DNA of 64,000 bases, taken from the NCBI RefSeq assembly GCF_000337735.1, contig NZ_AOHX01000025.1, positions 160,600-224,599 of the forward strand, written 5' to 3'. The notes below the pieces were generated by a model. It saw only the letters and a program-made list of their open reading frames with translations. It searched no databases and was not told the origin of the DNA. Below, one piece after another: positions 26,133-35,593 of this stretch; the stretch's first letter is position 1; the number at the start of each line of letters is the position of its first letter. This DNA comes from Natronorubrum sulfidifaciens JCM 14089 (GTDB lineage Archaea; Halobacteriota; Halobacteria; Halobacteriales; Natrialbaceae). The position numbers and the translations under genes were made by a program.

Positions 26133-26330
26133 TTAGTGAAACGGCTGTCGACTGAGGATCCCCCACGGATCGAACAGATAGACGACGGCCAGAAACAGTG
26201 CGACGATGACGACGAACAGTCGGGCGAACGCATTGAGCGAGTCAGGAACGCCCGGCTCGAGGGTGATCGCCATCAACGCTGCGACCCCGATCCAGAGACT
26301 CCCGACGACCAGCCGTTGGCGAGTGTCCAT
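26133..26330 (-). CDS. Small two-TM membrane protein (65 aa)
   Basis: 65 residues. Two hydrophobic helices are visible (LVVGSLWIGVAALMAITL, about 7-24, and LFVVIVALFLAVVYLF, about 38-53), with a short polar loop and a C-terminal DPWGILSRQPFH. It converges on the leuA/cimA-type gene and precedes the Fe-S gene on the same strand. No known family. Composition and a clean start make it a likely real gene. Confidence 0.65.
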   Translation of the reverse strand: MDTRQRLVVGSLWIGVAALMAITLEPGVPDSLNAFARLFVVIVALFLAVVYLFDPWGILSRQPFH

Positions 26331-26397
26331 ATCGGGGTGTACGTCCCAGCCGTTATCAAGCCGACGAGTCGATTCGACGGCTCGTCATCGACACCGA

Positions 26398-27981
26398 TCA
26401 GAAGTCGGGGCCGACGGTCCCCTCGTCGAGAACGTCCTTGCGGTTGTCCGTCTGGCCGACCTGATCGTAGGCCACCGGTCCCTCGACCTGTTCGGCGTCC
26501 GGTCCGGGCTCGTTGCCGAGATAGACGATATTCGGGTCGGTGCCGACGTCCTCGAGGAGCTTGAACCGCGAGTGGGGAGTCCCAGCGAACTCCTCGAGCC
26601 GTTCCTGTGCAAGCGTCTCGCTGGGGCCGTCGAACGCCTCATCCTCGTCCGGGGCGTCGGCAAGGTCGAGTTCGACGAGGACGTCTTCGCTCTCGAGGTC
26701 GAGCCCCGCGTCCTCGAGGACGCCCACCAGTTCGACGACCGCTGCTTCCTGCTCGGGCAAGGTGTCGTTCGACTCGAGTTCGGGCGAGTCCTCGTCGGCG
26801 AGGATCTCGACGGCTTTGAGGAGTGCGATCGTTTCCGCATCGAGATCCTCGACGGCCTCGACGACGGCCTCCAGATCGTCGCCGCTCCCGACTGCATCCT
26901 CGACCTCCTCGGTCGCCGGGAGCTGGGCCTCGAGTCGGACGATCGTTCGACTTTTCGCGGTGTTGTCGATATACCGCTGTGGGTCGCTGTCGGGGTCGTT
27001 CATATCCCCGAACTGGATCACTTCGGGCGGACAGGCGTCCTCGCAGGCGGTCCTGCCGACGAACTCCTCGCCTTTGGTCCCGTCCTGGCGGGTCGCACAG
27101 AACGTGCATTTCTCCATGACGCCTCGCGGGCCACGGCTGTTGACCGGCCGGCCGCGCTGGTCGTAGACGTGTTCGTCGTCGAGTTCGTCATCCGAGACGG
27201 TCGGTTCCTCCCACTGGAAGTAGTTGACACCGTAGGGACAGGCGACCTGACAGTACCGACAGCCGATACAAACGCCGTAGTCGGTCAGGACGAGCCCGTC
27301 CGAATCGCGGGTGTGACGGGCCGTCGTCGGGCACACTTTCTCACAGGGTGCATCCGTACAGTGTTGACACGGCCGAATGAGCCGGTTCGGGAACTCCTCG
27401 CTCGTCGTCTCGTCCTCGTAATCGAGGACATACATCCAGTTTGCACCCTGATCCCAGTTGTGTTCGTCGGCACAGGCAACGACACAAGCGAGACAGCCGT
27501 CACAGTACTCGAGGTCGAGTGCCATCCCCCACTGGACGCCTTCGTCCGACTCGTCCGTGTCCTGTATCGCGGCCGTCTCCGGCCCGTCCCCATCGCTACC
27601 GCCTGCGGCCGTTCCCCAGACGCCGAGACCCACGGCGCTGGCACCGCCCATCTTCTTCATGACCTCCCGACGTGACTCCCCGTCGACACCGAAGCGTGAG
27701 AGGGTGTGCTCGAGTCGCCCCGACTCTCGTTCGGCCTCGATTTCGTCCGCCATCGGTCGATCGTCCTCGCCGAACTCCGCGACGACAGCGTCGTGATACC
27801 GGTCGTAGAACGCCTCCTCCGTGAGCTCGCCTTCTGTGACACGCAGTGCATCTTCGGCCATCTCGAGGCCCAGCTCCGCATCGTATCCGGTCTCCTCGAT
27901 CGCGTCCTCGAGTCGGTCTTGCCACGCATCGCCGAGTGGGTGAAACGTGTCGTCGTCGACAGGCCACTCGTCCTCGCTCAT
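26398..27981 (-). CDS. Four-cluster [4Fe-4S] oxidoreductase subunit (DmsB/PsrB-like), orphan
   Basis: 527 residues. Four ferredoxin-type Cys groups begin at CDGCLACVVAC (160-170), CQHCTDAPCEKVCP, CIGCRYCQVACP and CTFCATRQ...CEDACP, as in electron-transfer subunits of molybdopterin oxidoreductases. Residues 1-100 are an extra acidic domain. Between it and the clusters lies a Tat-like sequence (RREVMKKMGGASAVGLGVWG, about 104-123), internal rather than N-terminal. The last 170 residues are an acidic, low-complexity extension. The catalytic and membrane subunits are not in this window. A 16-residue ORF overlaps the start. Confidence 0.8.
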   Translation of the reverse strand: MSEDEWPVDDDTFHPLGDAWQDRLEDAIEETGYDAELGLEMAEDALRVTEGELTEEAFYDRYHDAVVAEFGEDDRPMADEIEAERESGRLEHTLSRFGVDGESRREVMKKMGGASAVGLGVWGTAAGGSDGDGPETAAIQDTDESDEGVQWGMALDLEYCDGCLACVVACADEHNWDQGANWMYVLDYEDETTSEEFPNRLIRPCQHCTDAPCEKVCPTTARHTRDSDGLVLTDYGVCIGCRYCQVACPYGVNYFQWEEPTVSDDELDDEHVYDQRGRPVNSRGPRGVMEKCTFCATRQDGTKGEEFVGRTACEDACPPEVIQFGDMNDPDSDPQRYIDNTAKSRTIVRLEAQLPATEEVEDAVGSGDDLEAVVEAVEDLDAETIALLKAVEILADEDSPELESNDTLPEQEAAVVELVGVLEDAGLDLESEDVLVELDLADAPDEDEAFDGPSETLAQERLEEFAGTPHSRFKLLEDVGTDPNIVYLGNEPGPDAEQVEGPVAYDQVGQTDNRKDVLDEGTVGPDF

Positions 27982-28028
27982 CGTTTCTCACCTCCCGCTG
28001 TGTCACGCTGGTCACGGTCGGTCATCAT
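27978..28028 (-). CDS. Tiny ORF (16 aa) overlapping the Fe-S protein start
   Basis: ATG 28028 (or 28025) opens a 16-codon frame, MMTDRDQRDTAGGEKR, whose stop overlaps the Fe-S gene start as ATGA. A TATA-like TTTTTATC (complement of about 28061-28068) lies 33-40 bases upstream, so this would be the first ORF of the message. The GGAGGTGA stretch inside it could instead be just the ribosome-binding site of the Fe-S gene. Coding status is unproven. Confidence 0.3.
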   Translation of the reverse strand: MMTDRDQRDTAGGEKR

Positions 28029-28249
28029 TGGAAAGTAGTGACTGTACCGGACCGACGTCGATAAAAATCATGCTTGCGAATAACACACAGTGACTGCCCA
28101 CACAGCGACGATGATCGTTGTCCCGGTGCCTCGAAGCCGCTGTCGTGACAGGCGTTACGCGTCGCTTCCGTTAGGCAGTGTCGCTCTCGGCGTGCAGGCC
28201 GTGTCTGACACGGACAGGTCTATCGCTCCAAGAGTGAGATTATGAAAAG

Positions 28250-28334
28250 CGCCGAGAGGGAGATTTGAACTCCCGAGTCCGTGAGGACAGCAGATTTCGA
28301 ATCTGCCGCCTTGGCCGGGCTAGGCTATCTCGGC
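28250..28334 (-). tRNA. tRNA-Ser (anticodon CGA)
   Basis: On the complement, GCCGAGA (28334-28328) pairs with TCTCGGC near the 3' end and the discriminator is G (28250). The anticodon stem GCAGA/TCTGC holds CGA. A long variable arm (GTCCTCACGGAC) and the T arm GGGAG-TTCAAAT-CTCCC confirm a class II tRNA. No intron is seen. Confidence 0.95.
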
Positions 28335-28436
28335 TCATCCATACCTACCCGGGTGATGTTTTTACCCGTTTCGATTCCTCGCCGTGATTGTGACTCCGTC
28401 ACGTCCTGCCGCCCATGATCGGGACCGCAGCCCGTC

Positions 28437-28634
28437 TCAATCGAGGATGTCGCCGACTCGTCTCGGTTCCCCCTGAAGGGTCGGCTGTTCGGCGACGATT
28501 TTCAGGACTTCGTGGTCAGTCACGTCGTAGTAGGATTTCTCCGTGGCCTCCTCGATCAGGGCTTTCTCGAGGCGAAACTCGGTACCTTCGTAGACGACGT
28601 CGACGCCATCGTCGTCGAACGCAAGGGTTGTCAT
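28437..28634 (-). CDS. Small conserved haloarchaeal protein, DUF5800-type
   Basis: 65 residues from ATG 28634 (a GTG two codons upstream at 28640 is possible). The acidic, compact sequence MTTLAFDDDGVDVVYEGTEF continues with LEKALIEEATEKSYYDVTDHEVLKI and ends RRVGDILD. There are no membrane segments or metal motifs. It resembles a small conserved haloarchaeal family of unknown function (DUF5800, from memory). It sits alone between tRNA-Ser and the bactofilin-like gene. Confidence 0.75.
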   Translation of the reverse strand: MTTLAFDDDGVDVVYEGTEFRLEKALIEEATEKSYYDVTDHEVLKIVAEQPTLQGEPRRVGDILD

Positions 28635-28760
28635 GGACACGTGTATGCGACGGGCAACTAAAAGGGAGGCGACCTGCGACGGGACACCGTACGACGAGCG
28701 TCAGACGAGTGGCAGACGACGCGCGAGGGTTATTAGTCGATAACTCCTTTGGACTGAAAT

Positions 28761-29615
28761 GTGGCCTTCAGCAGGGATCCGCTCGACGAACTGGTCGTGC
28801 CCGATGGCACGGAAGCCAAAGAAGTCGACCTCGTGACCGACGGCGACGTCTTCGTCGGTGCCCGATCGACCGTCGAGTTCGGCGTCCGCGGTCGAAACGT
28901 ACTTGCCGGCGAGAGCGTCGCGTTCGGCGGTGCCATCGAGGCCGAAGGAGACTGTCGACTCGATATGTGGTGTGACGTCGCCGAGAACGTCCTGGTCGGA
29001 CAGGACGCCTACATCGGCGAACGAGTCCACGTCGCCGGCGAGATGAAAGTTGCCGGCGATCTGGATATCGGAGATGATGTCGAGATCGAAGAGGGGTTCG
29101 AGGCAAACGGCTGGATCGTGATCCGGAATCCGATGCCCACGATCGTCTTCCTGTTCGTCTACCTCAAACACCTCTTGCTCATCGGCGAGGACGAAACCGC
29201 CCAACAGCTCGTCTCCGAACTCGTCGACGACGACGAGCAAGCGGACGTCGAGCCGCTGGTCATCCCCAAAAACGCGACGGTCAGCGACGACGCATGGCGC
29301 GTTTCGACGCCCGCCACGATCGGCGACGACTGTCGACTCCACGGGAACGTCCGCGCTGAAACGATCGACGTCGGCGAGAACACGACGATTTTCGGCAGTC
29401 TTCGTGCCCGCGGTGATGTCGCTGTCGATGATGGGAGTCGTATTCACGGCGATTTGACCACCCGCGACGGGAACGTCACCATCGAGGGGGACGCCCGAAT
29501 CCTCGGTGACGTCTCGTGTGCCGACCTCGAGATCGGCCCGGATGCCGAAATCGATGGGACGATCCGCGCGGACGGCACGATCACGATGGGGACGACCGAA
29601 CGCGACCCGGAGTAA
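28761..29615 (+). CDS. Bactofilin-like polymer-forming protein
   Basis: 284 residues from GTG 28761. Two blocks of short beta-helix turns (about residues 20-110 and 165-275; VFVGARSTVEFGV, VLVGQDAYIGERVHV, TIFGSLRARGDVAVDD, SRIHGDLTTRDGNVTIEG) resemble bactofilin/polymer-forming cytoskeletal repeats with a DUF-type hexad periodicity. A hydrophobic segment with a His/Lys edge (PTIVFLFVYLKHLLLIG, about 118-134) separates them and may attach the protein to the membrane. It may form filaments involved in cell shape. No partner gene is adjacent. Confidence 0.75.
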   Translation: MAFSRDPLDELVVPDGTEAKEVDLVTDGDVFVGARSTVEFGVRGRNVLAGESVAFGGAIEAEGDCRLDMWCDVAENVLVGQDAYIGERVHVAGEMKVAGDLDIGDDVEIEEGFEANGWIVIRNPMPTIVFLFVYLKHLLLIGEDETAQQLVSELVDDDEQADVEPLVIPKNATVSDDAWRVSTPATIGDDCRLHGNVRAETIDVGENTTIFGSLRARGDVAVDDGSRIHGDLTTRDGNVTIEGDARILGDVSCADLEIGPDAEIDGTIRADGTITMGTTERDPE

Positions 29616-29749
29616 CGGACACTCGAGTGTCGTACACAACGCTATTGCTCGATTGGAGACCGGCCTTCGTGGTTGCTACTAGTACCATGTTTAACGGGCA
29701 CGCAAGTGATGGGGAGTCCACCATTCGTTTCGAGAACCGCCGTTGGCGT

Positions 29750-30001
29750 ATGGATCATGACTAGTTATCCCGTCGGTGGGTGCTCCAGCTAGCAGGTGCC
29801 ACCGCGGAAACGACGGGCGTCACAGGGTGTCCAGACGGGGACGAGGAAGACGATGCCGAGCCCGAAAACGGAAAGGCAGAGTCCGAAAACGGTAACGGCG
29901 AAGTGATCGATCCCGACGAGGAGATCGAACTCGAGACCGGGAATAGCGAGGACGAGGAGAACGGTGACGAAGAGGAAAACGGCGAGGACGAAGATGCATG
30001 A
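29750..30001 (+). pseudogene. Small acidic lipoprotein frame interrupted by an early amber codon
   Basis: From ATG 29750 the frame reads MDHD, then TAG (29762-29764), then LSRRWVLQLAGATAETTGVTGC followed by about 57 residues almost entirely Asp, Glu, Asn and Gly. The part after the stop is a recognisable twin-arginine lipoprotein signal (SRR...VTGC lipobox). The amber codon separates it from the only upstream ATG in frame. A GTG at 29780 would begin after the arginines and give a 73-residue product without a Tat motif. A decayed gene, a truncated lipoprotein or a start other than ATG are all possible. Confidence 0.45.
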
Positions 30002-30058
30002 GGAACCGACCGATCGACTGCTGTTTGACGGCCCATCAAGCGACCTCGAGCGCAGTGA

Positions 30059-30730
30059 TCAGTAAATAAGTTCGTCGTCGTTTTCGACCATGTACAGCGT
30101 CCGTGCGGCGATGTTCACCGCGTGGTCACCGACGCGCTCTAAGTCACGGATCGTCAACAGCAGCCGCGACACGTCCTGAAGCAGCGCTTCCACTTCAGCA
30201 GGGGACTCGAGTTCGCGCTCGATCAGGTCCCGGACGACGATTTCGCTCGCTCGTTCGGCGAAGTGGTCGAGGTCGTCATCACGGTCGGCGAGTTCTCTGC
30301 AGGCGTCGGTGTCTTCGGTATCGTACGCCATCATCGCGTCTTCGATCATTGCCAGCGTCAGGTCGCCCATCTCCTGGACGTCGACGTCGGGAAAGAGATC
30401 CTCTTTGGCGTTGAGGGTATAATCGCCCAGATTAACCGCGAGATCGGCAATCCGCTCGAGGTCGGTGATAATCTTGAACGAGGCGGCGATAAACCGGAGG
30501 TCGCTTGCGACTGGCTGTTGGAGTGCGAGCAGTTCGATACAGTCTTGCTCCAGATCGAGATACATCCGGTTGATCTCGCCGTCGCCCTCGATCACTTCGC
30601 GGGCAAGTGCATCGTCTTTTTGCTCTAGAGCATCCAGCCCCATCCGCATCCGCTCCATGACAACTTCACTCATATAGAGGATATCCTCACGAAGCTCCGT
30701 GAGTTTCTCCTGATACGATTTTCGAGCCAT
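30059..30730 (-). CDS. phoU: Phosphate transport regulator PhoU
   Basis: 223 residues from ATG 30730 (MARKSYQEKL). The frame is open to 30781, but this ATG gives the family's usual N terminus. Two PhoU three-helix repeats are seen, each ending in the metal/phosphate-region motif: ITDLERIADLAVNLGDY (about 93-109) and IRDLERVGDHAVNIAARTLY (about 195-214). It links the Pst transporter to phosphate-responsive gene control. It lies 175 bases downstream of pstB on the same strand. Confidence 0.93.
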   Translation of the reverse strand: MARKSYQEKLTELREDILYMSEVVMERMRMGLDALEQKDDALAREVIEGDGEINRMYLDLEQDCIELLALQQPVASDLRFIAASFKIITDLERIADLAVNLGDYTLNAKEDLFPDVDVQEMGDLTLAMIEDAMMAYDTEDTDACRELADRDDDLDHFAERASEIVVRDLIERELESPAEVEALLQDVSRLLLTIRDLERVGDHAVNIAARTLYMVENDDELIY

Positions 30731-30905
30731 ACTCCAGAAAGCTTGCCCGACAGTCATTAGACTTGTGCTCAATCGAGACACCGCAGTGACCGGTTAGAGC
30801 AGCGGTGACACACTCGAGTCCGACAGTATGAACGTCGATGACTGCGCTCTCGACGCGGAGATGAGAACGCGACGATATTCGTATCGAACGGCCGAGAAAA
30901 GCGCG

Positions 30906-31769
30906 TTATCCGAACTTGCCGGTGATGTAGTCCTCGACGCGGTCGCTCTCGGGGTTCTCGAAGATCTTGTTCGTGTCGTCGAACTCGACGAGATGCCCGC
31001 CCGTGAGGAAGACCGCAGTTTTGTCCGAGATGCGGGCCGCCTGTTGCATGTTGTGGGTGACGATGACGACCGTATACTCCTCGGAGAGCTCCTCGACTAA
31101 GTCCTCGATCTTCGAGGTCGCCACGGGGTCGAGCGCCGACGCTGGCTCGTCCATCAGGATGACTTCCGGATCGGGCGCGATCGCGCGAGCGATACAGAGG
31201 CGCTGTTGTTGGCCACCAGAGAGATCCAGTCCGGACGAGTCGAGTTGGTCTTCGACTTCGTCCAGCAGGGCTGCTCGCTCGAGTGCGGTCCGAACTTTCG
31301 CATCGACATCGCCGTCGTCTTTGCCCTGTACGCGGAGCCCGTAGGCGACGTTATCGCGAATCGATTTCGGGAACGGGTTCGGTTTCTGGAACACCATGCC
31401 GATCTTCCGTCGCAAGGCGACGGGGTCGACATCATCGTCGTAGACGTTCTTGCCGTGGAAGCGAAGATCACCCTCGACACGAGCGATGTCGATGAGATCG
31501 TTCATCCGGTTGATCGAGCGCAGGAACGTCGATTTGCCACAGCCCGAGGGGCCAATGAGTGCGGTCACCTTTCGCTCGGGGATGTCCATGTCGATTCCGT
31601 GGAGTGCCTGATCGTCACCGTAGAACACGTCGAGACCACGGGACTCGATGACGGCATCGTCGACTCGCGGCGAGCCGAGTGGGGCGTTGTCGGTCATCGT
31701 CGCGTCCGAACGGGAGCCGGATGATTCGGGCGTCGATACGGTTCGTGAGCCGCCACCGTTCGTGGTCAT
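30906..31769 (-). CDS. pstB: Phosphate ABC transporter ATP-binding protein
   Basis: 287 residues from ATG 31769. It shows Walker [10 protein letters not shown], the Q loop in [10 protein letters not shown] (typical of PstB), [14 protein letters not shown], Walker [14 protein letters not shown] and the switch His in [13 protein letters not shown]. About 30 N-terminal residues ([17 protein letters not shown]...) are a polar extension. It is separated from the pstSCA cluster by a kinase gene and has its own promoter region with a palindrome at 31909-31920. The longer frame to 31940 lies in the promoter. Confidence 0.95.
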   Translation of the reverse strand: MTTNGGGSRTVSTPESSGSRSDATMTDNAPLGSPRVDDAVIESRGLDVFYGDDQALHGIDMDIPERKVTALIGPSGCGKSTFLRSINRMNDLIDIARVEGDLRFHGKNVYDDDVDPVALRRKIGMVFQKPNPFPKSIRDNVAYGLRVQGKDDGDVDAKVRTALERAALLDEVEDQLDSSGLDLSGGQQQRLCIARAIAPDPEVILMDEPASALDPVATSKIEDLVEELSEEYTVVIVTHNMQQAARISDKTAVFLTGGHLVEFDDTNKIFENPESDRVEDYITGKFG

Positions 31770-31908
31770 ATGAGGTAGTTGAATCTTGGGACTCACGCAG
31801 TTACTTGTTGCGAAACGGACGCCCGACCGGTTGACACCGTATCCGGGCCGATGCGTGAGTGCCTTGGGAAACGTAGGTGACTGGCCGGATAAATAGGATA
31901 CTATGACG

Positions 31909-31920
31909 CCTCTATTGAGG
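31909..31920. promoter_or_regulatory. Near-palindrome upstream of pstB, candidate phosphate box
   Basis: CCTCTATTGAGG differs by one base from CCTCTATAGAGG upstream of the AbrB-PhoU gene (36769-36780). On the pstB strand a TATA-like TATTTATC follows 13 bases later. The position directly upstream of the core promoter suggests a site for a shared regulator. Confidence 0.55.
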
Positions 31921-32000
31921 GTCTGTCTGCTAAATAGCACTATATAGATTTGGCTGCTGGTTGTGAGTGCAGTCCGTCGCTGGTGGTCGTGGCCGACGTG

Positions 32001-33704
32001 TCACATGCCGGCGTCAGTCTCGTCGATCGACTCCGGGTTTGGGGCTCGTGGGAACTCGAGAACGATCGTCGCCCCATCGCTCGTCTCGGCTTCGTGCTGG
32101 GACCCGTCGGCATCGGATCGATCGACAGCGTCAGTAGCGCCCGAATCGGTCGACGGGATCAACAGTCGACCATCGTACCGGCGGACGATCCAGTCGACCA
32201 GCCACAGTCCGATGCCGCCGGTGTGTGTCACCTGTGAGATCGAACGGGTACCCGTGATGATCGCTGCCTCGTCGTCCGGGATTCCGGGACCGTCATCATG
32301 GATTCGAATCCGGACGTGGTCGGTCGTCGTCTCCACGGTAACGGCCACGGTCGGCTCCGGACCGGCGTGGCTGGCGGCGTTGGCGAGCAGTTCGTCGACT
32401 GCAGCCTCGACTTCCGGCCCGCAGGCCGCGATCGCGTGGGCAGGTGCCGTCACGGAGATATCGGCGTTCGTTCCGTCGTCCTCGGTTGTAAACTCAGCGA
32501 CCCGGTCGCGAACCACGGCCGCAAGGTCCGTTTGCGGCACGGGTTCGCCGACTGGGTCGAGCAGGTCCTCGGTCATCCGTGCCCTGTCGGCCAACTCGAG
32601 CAGTTCTGTCGTCACCAGTTGGATCTCGCGGGCCGACTCCCGGTCGTCGCCGTCGAGTTTCGACTCGAGATCCGTGGCTCGGCCCGCGATGATGTTGAGC
32701 GTGTTCCGGAGGTTGTGTCGCAGGATTCGATTCAAGACGAGTAACATCTGTTCGCGGTGAGCCAGCGTGCCCGCGAGCCGATCGAGGGCGCCGTCGATCC
32801 GTTGCCACTCCGCCGGTCCCTCGAGAGATGGGCCGGCGTCGTACTCCCGTCGCTCGAGCGCTCGTACGCGGTCGACGAGGAGGCCGATGTGGCGAATCTT
32901 CGATCTGTACACCCAGCCGCCAAAGATCATGATCGAGCCGAGCAAGGCGGCCGCCGAAACGATCTGAAAGAGGACGAGTCGATTGATTCGTGCGTCGACA
33001 GCCGCCTGATCACGGTGGGCCGTGACCGTCCAGTCGACGACCTCGAGTGAGACGCTGTGGGAAACGGTGTCGTCGAACCGATCCGCAGTCGTATACAGTG
33101 TCCACGAATCCGATTCGACAGTAATCGCGTCTCGGTTATCCGTGCCGGCCAGCGAATCGAAGAGCCCGGTTTCCTCGAGATGGTAGGCCCCGTTGATCGT
33201 GCCGACGACCTCGCCGTCTTCGACGAGCGGAGCACTGATGACGACGATCGTGTTCCCCGTCTGTGCGCGAAACGGGTCGCTAATGTACTGTTCGCCATCG
33301 AGTGCAGCCCTGACGTACGCTTGCTCGCTCAGGTCGGTTCCAACGATCGGCTCGGTCTCGTGTGGCTGTCTCGTCGTCGTAAACGACCGCACCGTGCCCG
33401 TGTCGTCGACGACGGTCGCACCGTCGAACGCCGACGACGAGACGAACGCCTCGAGGGCCTGATCTTGCTGAGCCGTCTCGTGTGCCACGAGGTCCGGGTT
33501 GGTCGCAGCGACGGCGACGGTCCGTCGTTGTTCGCTGAGTCGCTCGTCGAGGACCGACGCGGACTGCGCTGCGCGATCGACGACCGACAGCTCGGTGTTC
33601 TCGTCGACATCGGCTCGGTGTGCGTCGAACGTCGCCACGAGGACACCGCCGGCTACGAGCACGACGACGAGAAAGGCGATCCCGAACCGATATGCGAGTC
33701 TCAC
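32001..33704 (-). CDS. Sensor histidine kinase within the pst region
   Basis: 567 residues from GTG 33704. It has TM1 (about 7-26), an extracytoplasmic Cache-like sensor (about 27-240; DTGTVRSFTT, GNTIVVISAPLVEDG, GTINGAYHLEE), TM2 (about 245-266) and a HAMP-like linker. The H box NRILRHNLRNTLNIIAG has phospho-acceptor His330. The catalytic domain has an N box (about 437-447) and DDGPGIP (470-476). It is encoded between pstA (69 bases upstream) and pstB, so it may sense phosphate status. No response regulator lies in this window. The ligand is unknown. Confidence 0.88.
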   Translation of the reverse strand: MRLAYRFGIAFLVVVLVAGGVLVATFDAHRADVDENTELSVVDRAAQSASVLDERLSEQRRTVAVAATNPDLVAHETAQQDQALEAFVSSSAFDGATVVDDTGTVRSFTTTRQPHETEPIVGTDLSEQAYVRAALDGEQYISDPFRAQTGNTIVVISAPLVEDGEVVGTINGAYHLEETGLFDSLAGTDNRDAITVESDSWTLYTTADRFDDTVSHSVSLEVVDWTVTAHRDQAAVDARINRLVLFQIVSAAALLGSIMIFGGWVYRSKIRHIGLLVDRVRALERREYDAGPSLEGPAEWQRIDGALDRLAGTLAHREQMLLVLNRILRHNLRNTLNIIAGRATDLESKLDGDDRESAREIQLVTTELLELADRARMTEDLLDPVGEPVPQTDLAAVVRDRVAEFTTEDDGTNADISVTAPAHAIAACGPEVEAAVDELLANAASHAGPEPTVAVTVETTTDHVRIRIHDDGPGIPDDEAAIITGTRSISQVTHTGGIGLWLVDWIVRRYDGRLLIPSTDSGATDAVDRSDADGSQHEAETSDGATIVLEFPRAPNPESIDETDAGM

Positions 33705-33773
33705 TCGAAGACGCCTCGCTCAAAGATAGAGAGAACGCAGTTATTACACTGTCGGAGAGCGCTCAGAAAACGT

Positions 33774-34676
33774 TCAGCTTCGGGGGTCGTACTTGTTCCG
33801 GATCAAGATCGCGACCGCGTTCATCAACAACAGGATCGTCAAGAGCACGACGATCCCAGCGGCAGCGACGTGCTGGAACTCGGGTTCGGGCAGCGTCGCC
33901 CACTCGAAGATCATCATCGGCATCGCACTGAACGGTGCCGTGAGGCTGTCGGGAGAGACGAACAGCGACGTTGCCGCGCCGACCATCAGGATCGGTGCCG
34001 TTTCGCCGATCGCACGCGACAGCGAGAGGATCGTCCCGGTCATGATTCCCGGCAGCGCCCGTGGCAGGACGACGTCACGAATAACCTGCCACTGGGTCGC
34101 GCCGACCCCGTAGGCAGCCTGTCGCTGTGAGTCAGGGACAGAGCGCAACGACTCCTGTGTCGAGACGATGACGATCGGGAGGATCAACAGCGTCAGCGTC
34201 AGTGCACCGGCGATGAGACTCGAGCCCAGCTGTATCCCCCGGACGAAAATCGCCAGACCGAGCAGCCCGTAGACGATCGACGGGACGCCCGCGAGGTTCG
34301 CGATGTTCGCCTCGATGAACGATTTCAGCTGACTGTCAGCCGCGTACTCCTCGAGGTAGACTGCTGCGCCGACACCGAGGAAGATGGTGAAGACGGCGGT
34401 CAGCGCGATGAGGAAGATCGAGCCGACGATCGCAGGATAGATCCCGGCCCCACGGCCATCGGGCAGGAAGTTCTCGACGACCTGCGACGGCGGATACGTC
34501 AGGAACTCCCAGGTGACCCAGCCCCACGACTCGTAGATGACGTCGGCGAGCAGGGCGACGAGTGCGACGATGCCGACGAGCGTGGAGGCGAAACAGATCC
34601 CGACGAAGACGCGGCCGATCTGTCGCTTCCGTTCGATGTCGTCCGTGCCGTCGGCGAACGGATTGTTCGTGCTCAT
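33774..34676 (-). CDS. pstA: Phosphate ABC transporter permease PstA
   Basis: 300 residues with six membrane segments. The permease loop [26 protein letters not shown] (about 185-210) and [16 protein letters not shown] (about 220-235) are PstA signatures, as is [19 protein letters not shown]. It pairs with PstC to form the phosphate channel. Its start overlaps the pstC stop by four bases, so the two are co-translated. Confidence 0.95.
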   Translation of the reverse strand: MSTNNPFADGTDDIERKRQIGRVFVGICFASTLVGIVALVALLADVIYESWGWVTWEFLTYPPSQVVENFLPDGRGAGIYPAIVGSIFLIALTAVFTIFLGVGAAVYLEEYAADSQLKSFIEANIANLAGVPSIVYGLLGLAIFVRGIQLGSSLIAGALTLTLLILPIVIVSTQESLRSVPDSQRQAAYGVGATQWQVIRDVVLPRALPGIMTGTILSLSRAIGETAPILMVGAATSLFVSPDSLTAPFSAMPMMIFEWATLPEPEFQHVAAAGIVVLLTILLLMNAVAILIRNKYDPRS

Positions 34677-35593
34677 TGGTACTCCTCCCGGTAGCGCGAT
34701 TTAACCCATAGGCTGATCATGTTCATCGCCAGTGTCAGTATAAACAGCGTCAGGCCGACAGCGAACAGGCTCTGGTAGCCGATCGAATCGACCGAGACGT
34801 CACTGATCCCGATCTGGACCATGTACGCAGTCATCGTCTGGATCGAATCGAGCGGATTCGCCGTGATTTGGGGAGTCATCCCGACGGCGAGTGTCACAGC
34901 CATCGTCTCCCCGATCGCCCGCGACAGCGCGAGAATGTAGGATGCGACCACGCCCGACAGCGACGCTGGAACGACGACGTTCGTCGACACCTCGAACTTC
35001 GTCGCGCCGAGTCCATAAGCCGCGTTCCGCAGTTCGTCCGGCACCGACGACATCGCGTCTTCGCTCAGACTCGAGACCATCGGGATGATCATGATCCCGA
35101 CGACGATTGCCCCCGAAGCGGCGTTGAACGTCCCCGTCTGGGGGAACACGAACTGGATCACCGGCGTAATAAACGACAGGGCGAAGAAGCCGTAGACGAT
35201 CGTTGGGATACCCGCAAGGATCTCGAGTGTCGGCTTGATGACCTTGCGGACCCGTGGCTCTGCGTACTCGCTGAGATAGATCGCCGTGGCTGTGCCGACG
35301 GGAATCGCGATGAGCGCCGAGCCAACCGTGATGATCAACGTCCCCCAAACCAGCGGCAACACGCCGTAGCTGTAGGGCTGGATCACCGGCGACCAGTTCG
35401 TTCCGGTGAGATATTCGACGATCGAGACGTGTTGGAAGAACTCGATCGAGCCCTGAATGAGGACGAGGATGATTCCAAGCGTCGTCAACACCGTGACGAG
35501 CGCACAGGAGAAGAAGACGTACTTGATGAAACCGTTCTTTCGGTCGTCGATACTACTCCCACCTGTAGTAATCGTTGTGTCGGCCTGACTCAT
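34673..35593 (-). CDS. pstC: Phosphate ABC transporter permease PstC
   Basis: 306 residues from ATG 35593 ([12 protein letters not shown]). The open frame to 35689 overlaps pstS and is not used. Six membrane segments are present, with [40 protein letters not shown] (EAA loop) and [16 protein letters not shown]. It overlaps both pstS (ATGA at 35590) and pstA (ATGA at 34673), giving a tightly coupled pstSCA unit. Confidence 0.95.
   Translation of the reverse strand: MSQADTTITTGGSSIDDRKNGFIKYVFFSCALVTVLTTLGIILVLIQGSIEFFQHVSIVEYLTGTNWSPVIQPYSYGVLPLVWGTLIITVGSALIAIPVGTATAIYLSEYAEPRVRKVIKPTLEILAGIPTIVYGFFALSFITPVIQFVFPQTGTFNAASGAIVVGIMIIPMVSSLSEDAMSSVPDELRNAAYGLGATKFEVSTNVVVPASLSGVVASYILALSRAIGETMAVTLAVGMTPQITANPLDSIQTMTAYMVQIGISDVSVDSIGYQSLFAVGLTLFILTLAMNMISLWVKSRYREEYQ

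Noticed and set aside
29762..29764. Amber codon as pyrrolysine or other recoding
   Set aside because: No pyl genes or recoding signals are seen. Gene decay or a different start is simpler.
30731..30781. Longer phoU start at 30781
   Set aside because: The extra 17 residues do not fit the PhoU N terminus, while ATG 30730 gives the expected MARKSYQEKL.
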